Assembly: GCA_028293005.1 (NCBI GenBank)
Contig: JAQGLH010000333.1
Coordinates: forward strand, 1-8,895
Length of the DNA stretch: 8,895 nucleotides
Direction: 5' to 3'
Source: Alphaproteobacteria bacterium
GTDB taxonomy: Bacteria > Pseudomonadota > Alphaproteobacteria > Sphingomonadales > Sphingomonadaceae
Shown here piece by piece: positions 1-6,042 of this stretch. The notes beneath the pieces were generated by a model. The model did no database searches. It worked only from the letters and a program-made list of their open reading frames with translations, and was not told the DNA's origin. Both the position numbers and the translations under genes were made by a program. Every line of letters begins with the position of its first letter. The stretch's first letter is position 1.

Positions 1-196
1 CGAGCCGGCGCAGGCCGACGGGCTCGCCCTGAGAGAGCACGACGTTGTGATGGTCGGCGCTGCAGCGAAGATAGACCTCGCCCTGCGCGCCGATTTCGGA
101 CAGCTGCAGGCCCAGGATGTTCACGTAGAAATCCTTCGACCGTTCAATGTCGGAGACATTGAGCGCAACATAGCTCAGTTTCGAATATCGAATCAT
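1..196 (-). CDS. VOC-fold extradiol dioxygenase-like protein (N-terminal part, runs off the window)
   Basis: Only the first 65 codons are present; the gene continues past position 1. The start is ATG at 196-194, with GAGG about 8 bases upstream. The protein opens MIRYSKLSYVALNVSDIERS, then an FYVNILGLQL helix/strand and a YLRCSADHHNVVL strand. This is the beta-alpha-beta-beta-beta layout of the vicinal oxygen chelate (glyoxalase/bleomycin-resistance/dioxygenase) fold. In single-domain metal enzymes of this fold the first strand usually carries a metal-binding His. Here that place is Tyr (KLSYVALNV), as in the non-catalytic N-terminal domain of two-domain type I extradiol dioxygenases such as BphC or catechol 2,3-dioxygenase. 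I therefore infer an enzyme of about 300 residues that opens aromatic diol rings with Fe(II), its ligands lying in the unseen C-terminal half. Membership of the VOC fold is quite sure; substrate and exact activity are unknown. Confidence 0.85.
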   Translation of the reverse strand, partial: MIRYSKLSYVALNVSDIERSKDFYVNILGLQLSEIGAQGEVYLRCSADHHNVVLSQGEPVGLRRL

Positions 197-223
197 TTTC
201 GCCTCAATCCTCGTATCAACCCG

Positions 224-457
224 TCAAGCCGCGCGACGTTGCGCGCGAGAGTCCAAGCTCCAATCTTGGCTCGGGCGCGAAAGCGCGCCTTGGGACAGCG
301 GGTCGGCACTCCTCTCATACTCTTCACGGCCTGGCGCCATCGATCTTTCGACCCGCTCCGCCGTGATCTCCAGCGACGCACCGTCGATGCCGGGCCCATC
401 GCTACCGGTGGCCCATCCATACCAGTGGCACCGGCCGTTCGGATCGTCATAGCACAC
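224..457 (-). CDS. Possible small protein, 77 residues, unknown function
   Basis: This is an open frame from a GTG at 457-455 to a stop at 224-226, ending 27 bases before the VOC gene in the same direction. The product begins MCYDDPNGRCHWYGWATG and has an acidic, helix-like middle (ASLEITAERVERSM). I do not recognise it. In its favour, the third codon position is richer in G and C than in the competing 91-residue frame (468-193) on the same strand, and the composition is protein-like. Against it, there is no clear ribosome binding site, and the predicted -10 element ends only 9 bases before the GTG, so it would need leaderless translation. The first in-frame ATG is about 38 codons in. It may instead be long 5' leader of the dioxygenase gene. 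Confidence 0.25.
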   Translation of the reverse strand: MCYDDPNGRCHWYGWATGSDGPGIDGASLEITAERVERSMAPGREEYERSADPLSQGALSRPSQDWSLDSRAQRRAA

Positions 458-465
458 TTGTCATA

Positions 466-495
466 CATTTAGAATGAATAACTCATTCGTGTCTA
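466..495 (-). promoter_or_regulatory. Putative promoter with a palindromic operator, driving the VOC dioxygenase gene
   Basis: Read on the minus strand, TAGACA (495-490) resembles a -35 box. An 18-base spacer follows, then TAAATG (471-466) as a possible -10; shifting the -10 by one base gives CTAAAT with a spacer of 17. The spacer contains a perfect inverted repeat, GAATGA (472-477) and TCATTC (483-488) around ATAAC. A palindrome exactly between -35 and -10 is typical of operators bound by dimeric repressors of the TetR or MarR families. On the plus strand, TGAATAAC at 475-482 recurs at 499-506, 24 bases away, where it runs into the 8-base palindrome AACGCGTT (504-511). This may be a second, weaker site. 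No regulator gene is in view. Confidence 0.5.
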
Positions 496-553
496 AACTG
501 AATAACGCGTTGCATAAAGAGGCAATCGCCCGCGCTCCGGCGGCAGCGGCACG

Positions 554-579
554 CCCAGGCTAACTCCCCAGGCTAACTC
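554..579. repeat. Perfect 13-base tandem duplication
   Basis: CCCAGGCTAACTC occurs twice back to back (554-566 and 567-579), just beyond the stop codon of the MFS gene. It looks like a local slippage duplication. The rest of 496-612, apart from the operator-like motifs up to 511, shows nothing I can name. Confidence 0.8.
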
Positions 580-612
580 GTTGTCGGCCACCGCGTTTAC
601 GCCACCCCATGA

Positions 613-1944
613 TCAGGCCTCCGGCGAGGCTTCCGATTGGATGCGCGCGCGATCGACGCCGGCGTTGCGCCACGCGAGGAAGAACATGATCGCGGTGAAG
701 AACGGCAGCACCGCCGGGAAGATCAAGGCGTAGCGGAGCGAATCCTCGCCTTTCGACGCAAACAGGTCCGACAGCGCCCCGACCACGAGCGGGCCGAGGC
801 CGAGGCCGATCAGCGAGGCAGCGGCGAACATCATCGTCATCGCGAACGCGCGCATCCCCGGCGGCGCGACGCTGTGCAGCATCGTCACCGCCGGTCCCTG
901 ATAGGAAGGGATGAGGAAACCGGCCGCAGCGAGGCAGACCAGCGAGACGGTGCTGTTGTCGGTGATCAGGAAGGTGCCGATCGCGAACGGCGTGAGGAAG
1001 CAGGAGACGACCGGGAGGAGGCCGACTGCGCTCGGGTGCTTCTTCATGATCTGGTGGGTGAGCAGTCCGCCGGCGAGCACGCCGAGCAGCCCCATCAGCC
1101 CTTTGAACAGACCCGAGTAGAAGCCGATCTCGGTCTTTGCGAGATGATGGACCCGGTCGAGATAGGAAGGAGTCCACGTCTGCAGGCTGTAGGCGGTGAA
1201 GGTCGCCATCATGATCGAGAGCACGACCAGCACATAGGTCCGCTGCGACAGCAGGAAGCGGATGGTCTCCTTGAGGCTGGCCTGGTCGCGCCCGCGCGTC
1301 GCGGCCGGATCGAACGCGCCGCGCGGCGGATCCTTGACCGTCAGCAGCAGCAGCAGGCCGATCACAAGCCCAGGCATCGCGCAGGACCACAGCGCCGCGC
1401 GCCAGCCGTAATGTTCGTGGATCCAGCCGCCGGCGGAGAGGCCGACGAACAGGCCGAGATAGCTGCCGCCTGCCCAGATCGAGGTCGCGCGCGCGCGTTT
1501 CTCGTGCGGGAAGAGGTCGGCGATCACCGCGCTCGACGGCGCGTTGCCGCTCGCTTCGCCGACCGCGACCATCGAGCGCAGCGCGATGAGATGGTAGACG
1601 TTCTGCGCGAAGCCCATCAGCGCCGCCATGATCGAATAGAACATCACGCCGATCGAGACGATCTTGATGCGATCGGCGCGGTCCGCGAGGCGGCCGAGGG
1701 GGAAGGCCATGATCGAGTAGACCAGTGAGAAACCAAGCCCGGTCATCAGCCCGAGAGCGGTGTCGGAGAGATGCATCTCCTCCTTGATCGAATCGAGCAG
1801 GATCGCGACGATGCCGCGATCGAGCTGGTTCAAGCCGAACACGATGGTCAGCAGCGCGACCGCCCATCCCGCCTGGACGCTGCTCCGATCGGGGACGTAG
1901 GGCGTGTGCGGCGCGCTGTCGGGCGAGCTTGGGACGAGAGCCAA
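613..1944 (-). CDS. MFS transporter, 12 membrane segments, spinster/aromatic-acid-porter-like
   Basis: This is a major facilitator superfamily secondary transporter of 443 residues in the inner membrane, probably a proton symporter or exporter of a small organic molecule. The loop between segments 2 and 3 carries the MFS signature GRLADRADR (residues 84-92), and segment 1 ends in NQLDRG, as in many anion and aromatic-acid porters. Hydrophobic stretches follow at normal spacing to the C terminus, so it looks complete. I chose the TTG at 1944-1942 because AGGA lies 7 bases upstream and because the longer frame, from 2073, would translate the intergenic hairpin at 2030-2062 into an unlikely N-terminal tail. 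It lies 162 bases after the aldo/keto reductase on the same strand and upstream of the dioxygenase-like gene. Transport of an aromatic compound is therefore a reasonable guess, not something the sequence shows. Confidence 0.88.
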   Translation of the reverse strand: MALVPSSPDSAPHTPYVPDRSSVQAGWAVALLTIVFGLNQLDRGIVAILLDSIKEEMHLSDTALGLMTGLGFSLVYSIMAFPLGRLADRADRIKIVSIGVMFYSIMAALMGFAQNVYHLIALRSMVAVGEASGNAPSSAVIADLFPHEKRARATSIWAGGSYLGLFVGLSAGGWIHEHYGWRAALWSCAMPGLVIGLLLLLTVKDPPRGAFDPAATRGRDQASLKETIRFLLSQRTYVLVVLSIMMATFTAYSLQTWTPSYLDRVHHLAKTEIGFYSGLFKGLMGLLGVLAGGLLTHQIMKKHPSAVGLLPVVSCFLTPFAIGTFLITDNSTVSLVCLAAAGFLIPSYQGPAVTMLHSVAPPGMRAFAMTMMFAAASLIGLGLGPLVVGALSDLFASKGEDSLRYALIFPAVLPFFTAIMFFLAWRNAGVDRARIQSEASPEA

Positions 1945-2029
1945 GAGGAAATCCTGTTGGTGAGAGGACGGCGGCGCACGGTACGCGTGGTGCAACGGCT
2001 TAACTGGCGATCGGGAGCAAGACAAGTAA

Positions 2030-2062
2030 GCCCCTCTCCCCTCGAGGGTTGGGAGAAGGGGG
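2030..2062. terminator. GC-rich hairpin between the aldo/keto reductase and MFS genes
   Basis: CCCCTCTCCC (2031-2040) can pair with GGGAGAAGGGG (2051-2061) with one bulged A, and the inner CCCTCGAGGG (2039-2048) is itself a palindrome. It follows the aldo/keto reductase stop by about 45 bases and could end or weaken read-through into the MFS gene. There is no true U-tract in either direction, so an intrinsic terminator is uncertain. It may equally be a copy of a dispersed intergenic palindrome. Confidence 0.45.
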
Positions 2063-2106
2063 CGGGAAAGCACGGGAGACGGGTGCCCGCGGCCCCGCTC
2101 GCCCGT

Positions 2107-3117
2107 TCAGCCGACCGGCCGTCCTTCGACCGGATAGAGCGGGTCGGTGAAGCCGGGCGTCGACGGGTGGCCGGGCGGCACCAGCGCATCGACCAGCGCC
2201 TCGTCGTCGGGTCCGAGCTTGACGTCGAGCGCGGCGAGATAGCTGTCCCATTGCTCCTCGGTACGGGGCCCCGCGATCGCCGCGCTGATCAGCGGATTGG
2301 CGAGCACCCAGGCCAGGGCGAAGGCCACCGACGTGGTGCCGCGCTCGGCGGCATGCTCGGCGATCGTCTTGGCGATCTTGAGCGATTCCGGGCGCCACTC
2401 GGCCTGCCGGATGCGCGCGTCGCCGCGTCCGGCGCGGGTGTCGGCGGGCGGCGGACCCTCGACCGGATATTTGCCGCTGAGCACGCCGCGCGCGATCGGG
2501 CTGTAGCTGGCGACGCCGATGCCGTGATGGCCGCAGACCGGGATCTGCTCAACCTCGGCGGTGCGGTTGACGAGATTGTAGAGCGGCTGGCTGACGATCG
2601 GCTTGGCGATGCCGAGCTCGCCGGCGAGCCGCACCGTCTCGGCGATCCGCCAGCCGGGGTAGTTGGAGACGCCGTAATAGCGCACCTTGCCCTGCGCGAT
2701 CAGGTCGCCGACCGCGCGCAGCCCTTCCTCGACCGGCACCCCGGGAACGGGAACGTGGAAATAAATGATGTCGATATAATCGGTGCCGAGCCGCTTCAGG
2801 CTCGCCTCGACGGCCTGGCAGATCCACTTGCGCGAAATCCCGCGCTCGTTCGGGCCCGGGCTCGGCTTTCCGGTATGGCCGAACTTGGTCGCGAGCACCC
2901 ACGCGTCGCGCCGCTCGGCTATCGCGCGGCCGACCACCTCTTCCGAGCCGCCGTTGTGATAAGCGTCGGCGGTGTCGAGGAAGTTGACGCCCTGGTCGAA
3001 CGCCTTGTCGATGATCCGCTTCGAGGTCGGCTCGTCGGTCTGCCCGCCGAACATCATCGCGCCGAGGCAAAGCGGCGAAACCTTGAGCGCACTGCGGCCG
3101 AGATAGCGGTATTCCAT
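2107..3117 (-). CDS. Aldo/keto reductase
   Basis: This is a cytoplasmic NADPH-dependent oxidoreductase with the aldo/keto reductase (beta/alpha)8 barrel, 336 residues and complete. The catalytic tetrad is visible at normal spacing: Asp48 and Tyr53 in FLDTADAY, Lys78 in VLATKFG, and His121 in IIYFHVPVPG. Other family marks are the start MEYRYLGRSALKVSPLCLGA, QGKVRYYGVSN in the middle, SYSPIARGVLSGKY, and near the end AAIAGPRTEEQW, which helps hold the cofactor. The Asp that often follows the catalytic His (HxPD) is missing here (HVPV), which may affect substrate choice. The start ATG is at 3117-3115, with GGAGAGG about 10 bases upstream. Aldo/keto reductases of this type reduce aldehydes or ketones, or act on sugar-like substrates; the real substrate cannot be read. 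It precedes the MFS gene on the same strand. Confidence 0.93.
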   Translation of the reverse strand: MEYRYLGRSALKVSPLCLGAMMFGGQTDEPTSKRIIDKAFDQGVNFLDTADAYHNGGSEEVVGRAIAERRDAWVLATKFGHTGKPSPGPNERGISRKWICQAVEASLKRLGTDYIDIIYFHVPVPGVPVEEGLRAVGDLIAQGKVRYYGVSNYPGWRIAETVRLAGELGIAKPIVSQPLYNLVNRTAEVEQIPVCGHHGIGVASYSPIARGVLSGKYPVEGPPPADTRAGRGDARIRQAEWRPESLKIAKTIAEHAAERGTTSVAFALAWVLANPLISAAIAGPRTEEQWDSYLAALDVKLGPDDEALVDALVPPGHPSTPGFTDPLYPVEGRPVG

Positions 3118-3297
3118 GGTTCAGGCCCTCTCCATAAGGCGGAATTCCCCTCGTCGATTTCGGATAGCGCGGCGCTTCACGAGCGCAAGAGCTTAGGCGC
3201 GCGGACAAGCGCAGGCGTGCCCACTCTTCGTCGTCGTTCGGTGCCCTATGATCCTGCGTCGGCTTTGCGCCACTTGCGGCCGTTCAGGGCGGCATCG

Positions 3298-3321
3298 CGC
3301 GCGTCCTTAAGCGGACGCGCG
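3298..3321. terminator. Perfect 9-bp hairpin downstream of the ankyrin gene
   Basis: CGCGCGTCC (3298-3306) and GGACGCGCG (3313-3321) are exact inverted repeats around the loop TTAAGC. It lies 66 bases beyond the ankyrin gene's stop codon and about 180 bases before the aldo/keto reductase start. A transcript hairpin that ends or protects the ankyrin mRNA is plausible, but no run of T follows. The rest of 3118-3386 holds no gene I can support. Confidence 0.45.
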
Positions 3322-3332
3322 TTCAGTAAGAT

Positions 3333-3370
3333 GGCGGATGTTTGCTTTCGACCCCTTACAGACATTCGGC
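3333..3370. repeat. Intergenic dispersed repeat, copy A
   Basis: This 38-base element contains GCGGATGTTTGCTTTCGACC and then CAGACATTCGGC. It matches the element at 4675-4713 at 26 of 38 positions with one gap, in the same orientation. From memory, and unchecked, sequences like TGCTTTCGACCC...GCGGACATTC are frequent between genes of sphingomonads. It ends 16 bases from the ankyrin gene's stop codon. Confidence 0.5.
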
Positions 3371-3386
3371 ATTCTCGCACGGTGAA

Positions 3387-4409
3387 CTAGTTGCCACCTA
3401 ATCGATGACCGATCCGGCTGTAGACAGGCGAACTGAGGCGAACCTCGTCAGTCTTGAAGGTTTCCAAGGTGGATTTCGTGGTGCTGTTCACAAGCGTCCA
3501 GTCAGAACCCTTGTCGCCCTTCAGGAGCGTGATCCCTGGCGCGTCCCCCCGAGGCACCCAGCGGCCGCGCAGCTGGCCGGACCCAGTGGACCAAATGTAA
3601 GTTCCGTTCGCCTCAACGCGCAGGGGCGGAAGTCGCATACCTCCCGATACGACATGATAGACATCCCGTCCATCGGTGCGAAAGGTCGAGGCAATGCCGG
3701 TGTTGATGTCCCAGTCACCGATAAAGAAACCAGTCCAGTAAGGCTGCCGGGACACGGAAGTAACTCGGTTCCAATCGACGTAGTGGCGGGAACCGTTCGG
3801 CTCTTCGACGAGATACATGTTTGTGAACTCCCCGGAGCCCACGCGAACTACTCGGCCTGAACGCCATTCCGCTCCGCCGCTAGTTGTGAAGGAGACCTGC
3901 TCCTCAGCCGAAAAGCTGTTGGGCGCAGCCCAGCGAGATGCTCGCGTAGCTGCTGGCGAAGCAACAGGACGATCTACCTTTTGTGCGCCCTCCGGCGTGT
4001 CAGCCCTGTTGGAGGCGCCTCCCCTCGTCGGCCGCGAACCGGCGCTAGCGCGAAGGAGCGCGGCGATGCTTGCCTTACCGGTCGATTCTGCGATCTCCAG
4101 CAGCGCCCGTGGTCGGTCGTAGCCGACTACATCCTGATCTTCGTAGACAGTGTTGGGGTCGGCACCACGCGAGAGGAGCAACTTCACGGCTTCCAGCCGT
4201 CCAGACAGGACGGCGTGGGCGAGAGCGCTCCGTCCGCCACGCTTATAGTTGGGATCAAAACCTGCATCGAGGAGGGCCGTCAGCGCTGGTATGTCACCCG
4301 TAGAAGCGGCTGCAAACACCTCCGTAGCGACCCTTTCCACATCCTGCGCCAGGACAGGTCCGCTGAATACGATCGCCGCGACGGCGATCGGAAAAGCTAC
4401 ATCTCTCAT
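3387..4409 (-). CDS. Exported ankyrin-repeat protein with unassigned beta-rich C-terminal half
   Basis: The protein has 340 residues. It starts with a signal peptide (MRDVAFPIAVAAIVFSGPVLAQ) with likely cleavage after VLA at residue 21, so it should act in the periplasm or outside. Residues about 29-120 form roughly three ankyrin repeats (TGDIPALTALLDAGFDPN, then a GRSALAHAVLSGRLEAVKLLLSRGADPN unit, then a weaker one), normally a protein-binding surface. A low-complexity linker (about 123-160) follows. Residues 165-218 look like a small SH3/Tudor-like barrel (QVSFTTSGGAEWRSGRVVRV, then HYVDWNRV). Residues 224-340 are beta-rich, rich in Trp, Gly and Thr (WTGFFIGDWDINTG, YIWSTGSGQLRGRW), and suggest a lipocalin-like barrel; I cannot assign a family. 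The ATG at 4409-4407 has only a weak G-rich site upstream. The gene stands alone between long intergenic regions and seems less GC-rich than its neighbours, suggesting acquisition. Function unknown. Confidence 0.85.
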   Translation of the reverse strand: MRDVAFPIAVAAIVFSGPVLAQDVERVATEVFAAASTGDIPALTALLDAGFDPNYKRGGRSALAHAVLSGRLEAVKLLLSRGADPNTVYEDQDVVGYDRPRALLEIAESTGKASIAALLRASAGSRPTRGGASNRADTPEGAQKVDRPVASPAATRASRWAAPNSFSAEEQVSFTTSGGAEWRSGRVVRVGSGEFTNMYLVEEPNGSRHYVDWNRVTSVSRQPYWTGFFIGDWDINTGIASTFRTDGRDVYHVVSGGMRLPPLRVEANGTYIWSTGSGQLRGRWVPRGDAPGITLLKGDKGSDWTLVNSTTKSTLETFKTDEVRLSSPVYSRIGHRLGGN

Positions 4410-4593
4410 TGCGCCCCCACTTCAACAGACGTGTTTCGTAACTCATTGCCCTAGATTAGCAACTGAGACTGCGACGAGCCCGTTTTCCACCCACTGCGGA
4501 TGCTTGCTGGGTTCTGAGATCTGCAACGGATCGAGAGCGGACTTGAGGCGCGAACAGCGACGAACGTCCGCCTGCGGGAAGTGCCATGTGCCT

Positions 4594-4628
4594 CCGCAAC
4601 GTCCCGCATGGGTAGTAAGCAGACCATT
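4594..4628. repeat. Intergenic dispersed repeat, inverted copy
   Basis: CAACGTCCCGCATGGGTAGT followed by AAGCAGACCATTTC matches the reverse complement of copy A at about 21 of 32 positions without gaps. Just to its left, GAACGTCCGC at 4562-4571 matches the first part of the same inverted element, so a broken further copy may lie there. Confidence 0.4.
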
Positions 4629-4674
4629 TCACATCATCGACTGAGTATCGGCTTTCGTGGCATGCTTCCCCCAA

Positions 4675-4713
4675 AGCAGACCGTGTGCTCTCGGCCCATT
4701 GCGGACGTTCCGC
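4675..4713. repeat. Intergenic dispersed repeat, copy B
   Basis: AGCAGACCGTGTGCTCTCGG followed by CCCATTGCGGACGTTCCGC is the counterpart of copy A (3333-3370). The shared core is TGCT-T-TCG-CCC-TT, followed by a C-GAC-TTC block. It lies upstream of the ankyrin gene, so related elements flank that gene on both sides. Confidence 0.5.
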
Positions 4714-4912
4714 GATGACAACCTATCCTTTGCCGGCGCCTATTCGCCTCTCTCACATGCGGCCGCGTTCATGACACCGACCACAATCCTACTGTTTGCC
4801 GTCTTCAGAGGGAAAGGTAGCCGAAACTTCAGCTATTATGCCCCAATCCGAATACGGCGGTTTTCCGCAAGGTTGCAGTGCAAACCTATGGATCCGGCAC
4901 CTAATAACGACC

Positions 4913-6025
4913 TTAACTAGGCAAGCATGCGCGATAGAGCCGGAGATAGGACTGAAACATTCCGGCCGCGGTATATAATCTCAGCGCCCGGTCCCGGCCG
5001 GCATTTCCCATTGCCTGCGCGCGCGCCGGATTCTCAACGAGATGTCTTATGGCGTTGGCGATCGCGGCAGGATCACCCGGCGGAACCGTATATCCCGTCA
5101 CACCATCCTCCACGATCTCTGCCAAGCCTCCGATCGACGAGGCGATGACGGGAACTGCGCAAAGCCCGGCCTCGACCGCGACCATTCCAAAAAGTTCGTC
5201 ACCATCGGATGGGACGATCAGCGCAAACGCCTGTTGTAAGACCGGGTGTCGCCTCGTGTCGATCTCGCCAAGAAAATGGACCCGGTCGCCGAGGCGCAGG
5301 TCGAAGACGAGTTGTTCCAACCGCGCCCGCTCCGGGCCATCGCCGACGAGGGTCAGCGTGACCCGTTCATCCACCTCTTTCAGCGCCCGAATTGCAATGT
5401 CGGCTCCTTTGCCCGGCGCCAGGCGCCCAATGAAGAGAAGGTTCGGGTCGCGCTCGCTCACCGGAATGGCTCCTGGGCCGTATTCGGACGGCCGCACGCC
5501 CGGAGCGATCACCTCGATTCGATCGCGCTCCAAACCCGCCGCCGCAACGAGATGCTCGGCCGCGAAGCAGGACACGGCCGTGATGCGCGCGGCACTTTCC
5601 AGCAGCGTCCGTGCGACACCGGCGCCGTGCAGCTCGTTGCGCAGATTCGCGTGGAATGTGACGATGGTAGGGGAGGGCCAGGCCGAGGGAGTCCGAACAT
5701 GAAAGATCGGTGAGCCATCCGTGAAATTGACGTGCACGATGTCCGGCCTCACCCGCTGCTTCAGCGCCGCTATCGCTGCGGTCGTCTTGCTTAACGCATG
5801 GATTGCCCTTCTCGGGTCGCCACGAAAATCGAGTGACTCTGTAAAATCGAACCGGTGGACGGCGATTCCTTCCACCATCTCCTCGGCAAGCTCACCGGGC
5901 AGACGCTGTGTGACGACCTCAGGATGATGACCGCAACTGAGTAATTCGGTCGCAAGGCGAGACGTGAACGATTCCACGCCGCCTCGATGGGGCAAATAAC
6001 GCTGGTTCCAGAATAGAATTCGCAT
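4913..6025 (-). CDS. Family 4 glycosyltransferase (GT-B fold)
   Basis: This is a retaining glycosyltransferase that moves a sugar from a nucleotide sugar to an unknown acceptor at the cytoplasmic side. With the ATG at 6025-6023 it has 370 residues, the usual length. The N-terminal Rossmann domain opens MRILFWNQRYLPHRGGVESF with the glycine-rich GGVE loop (15-18). The C-terminal domain has LLFIGRLAPGKG (about 196-207), whose Arg and Lys bind the donor's phosphates, then VGDGPER and the EX7E motif ELFGMVAVE (Glu277 and Glu285), typical of GT4. An alternative TTG start at 6046-6044 adds seven residues and overlaps the previous gene's stop as TTGA, which would suit translational coupling; neither start has a strong ribosome binding site. 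It is the last gene of the three-gene run. Donor and acceptor cannot be inferred; its partners suggest decoration of a peptide or cell-surface glycan. Confidence 0.92.
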   Translation of the reverse strand: MRILFWNQRYLPHRGGVESFTSRLATELLSCGHHPEVVTQRLPGELAEEMVEGIAVHRFDFTESLDFRGDPRRAIHALSKTTAAIAALKQRVRPDIVHVNFTDGSPIFHVRTPSAWPSPTIVTFHANLRNELHGAGVARTLLESAARITAVSCFAAEHLVAAAGLERDRIEVIAPGVRPSEYGPGAIPVSERDPNLLFIGRLAPGKGADIAIRALKEVDERVTLTLVGDGPERARLEQLVFDLRLGDRVHFLGEIDTRRHPVLQQAFALIVPSDGDELFGMVAVEAGLCAVPVIASSIGGLAEIVEDGVTGYTVPPGDPAAIANAIRHLVENPARAQAMGNAGRDRALRLYTAAGMFQSYLRLYRACLPS

Positions 6026-6042
6026 CGGGACCGCAGTCTTGG

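Larger units (their letters stand above)
4410..4912. other. Gene-free region of about 500 bases with repeat-like elements
   Basis: No frame here has convincing coding character. The ones that exist (for example 4456-4674 minus and 4657-4920 plus) run through repeats and give odd compositions. The region separates the glycosyltransferase operon's end from the ankyrin gene, so it should hold the ankyrin promoter, which I could not pin down. It contains repeat elements at 4594-4628 and 4675-4713. A 13-base string at 4496-4508 (GCGGATGCTTGCT) matches copy A at 12 of 13 positions. An inverted repeat TTGCA-G-TGCAA lies at 4873-4883, and a short GCGG-TTTT-CCGC stem at 4857-4868, both just downstream of the glycosyltransferase stop. 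Base composition is lower in G and C than in the genes to the right. Confidence 0.6.

Noticed and set aside
193..468. Minus-strand frame of 91 codons upstream of the VOC gene
   Set aside because: Third-position base use is poor, the composition is Arg/Gly-rich, and it overlaps the VOC start codon; the other minus-strand frame (224-457) is the better candidate.
637..1728. Plus-strand open frame of 363 codons
   Set aside because: Antisense to the MFS transporter; the translation is charged low-complexity sequence with no domain.
1771..3390. Plus-strand open frame of 539 codons
   Set aside because: It lies antisense to the aldo/keto reductase and the start of the MFS gene, both with clear family motifs. 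Its Arg/Ala/Asp-rich composition is typical of the shadow frame of GC-rich genes.
3405..3860. Plus-strand frame of 151 codons
   Set aside because: Antisense to the ankyrin protein's C-terminal half, which has regular beta-rich sequence in the opposite strand.
4857..4886. Possible terminator of the glycosyltransferase operon
   Set aside because: The stems are only 4-5 base pairs (GCGG-TTTT-CCGC; TTGCA-G-TGCAA) and no T-tract follows on the minus strand, so I mention them only within the intergenic entry.
4657..4920. Plus-strand frame of 87 codons
   Set aside because: It starts next to and runs through repeat copy B, and the translation has no recognisable features or supporting ribosome binding site.
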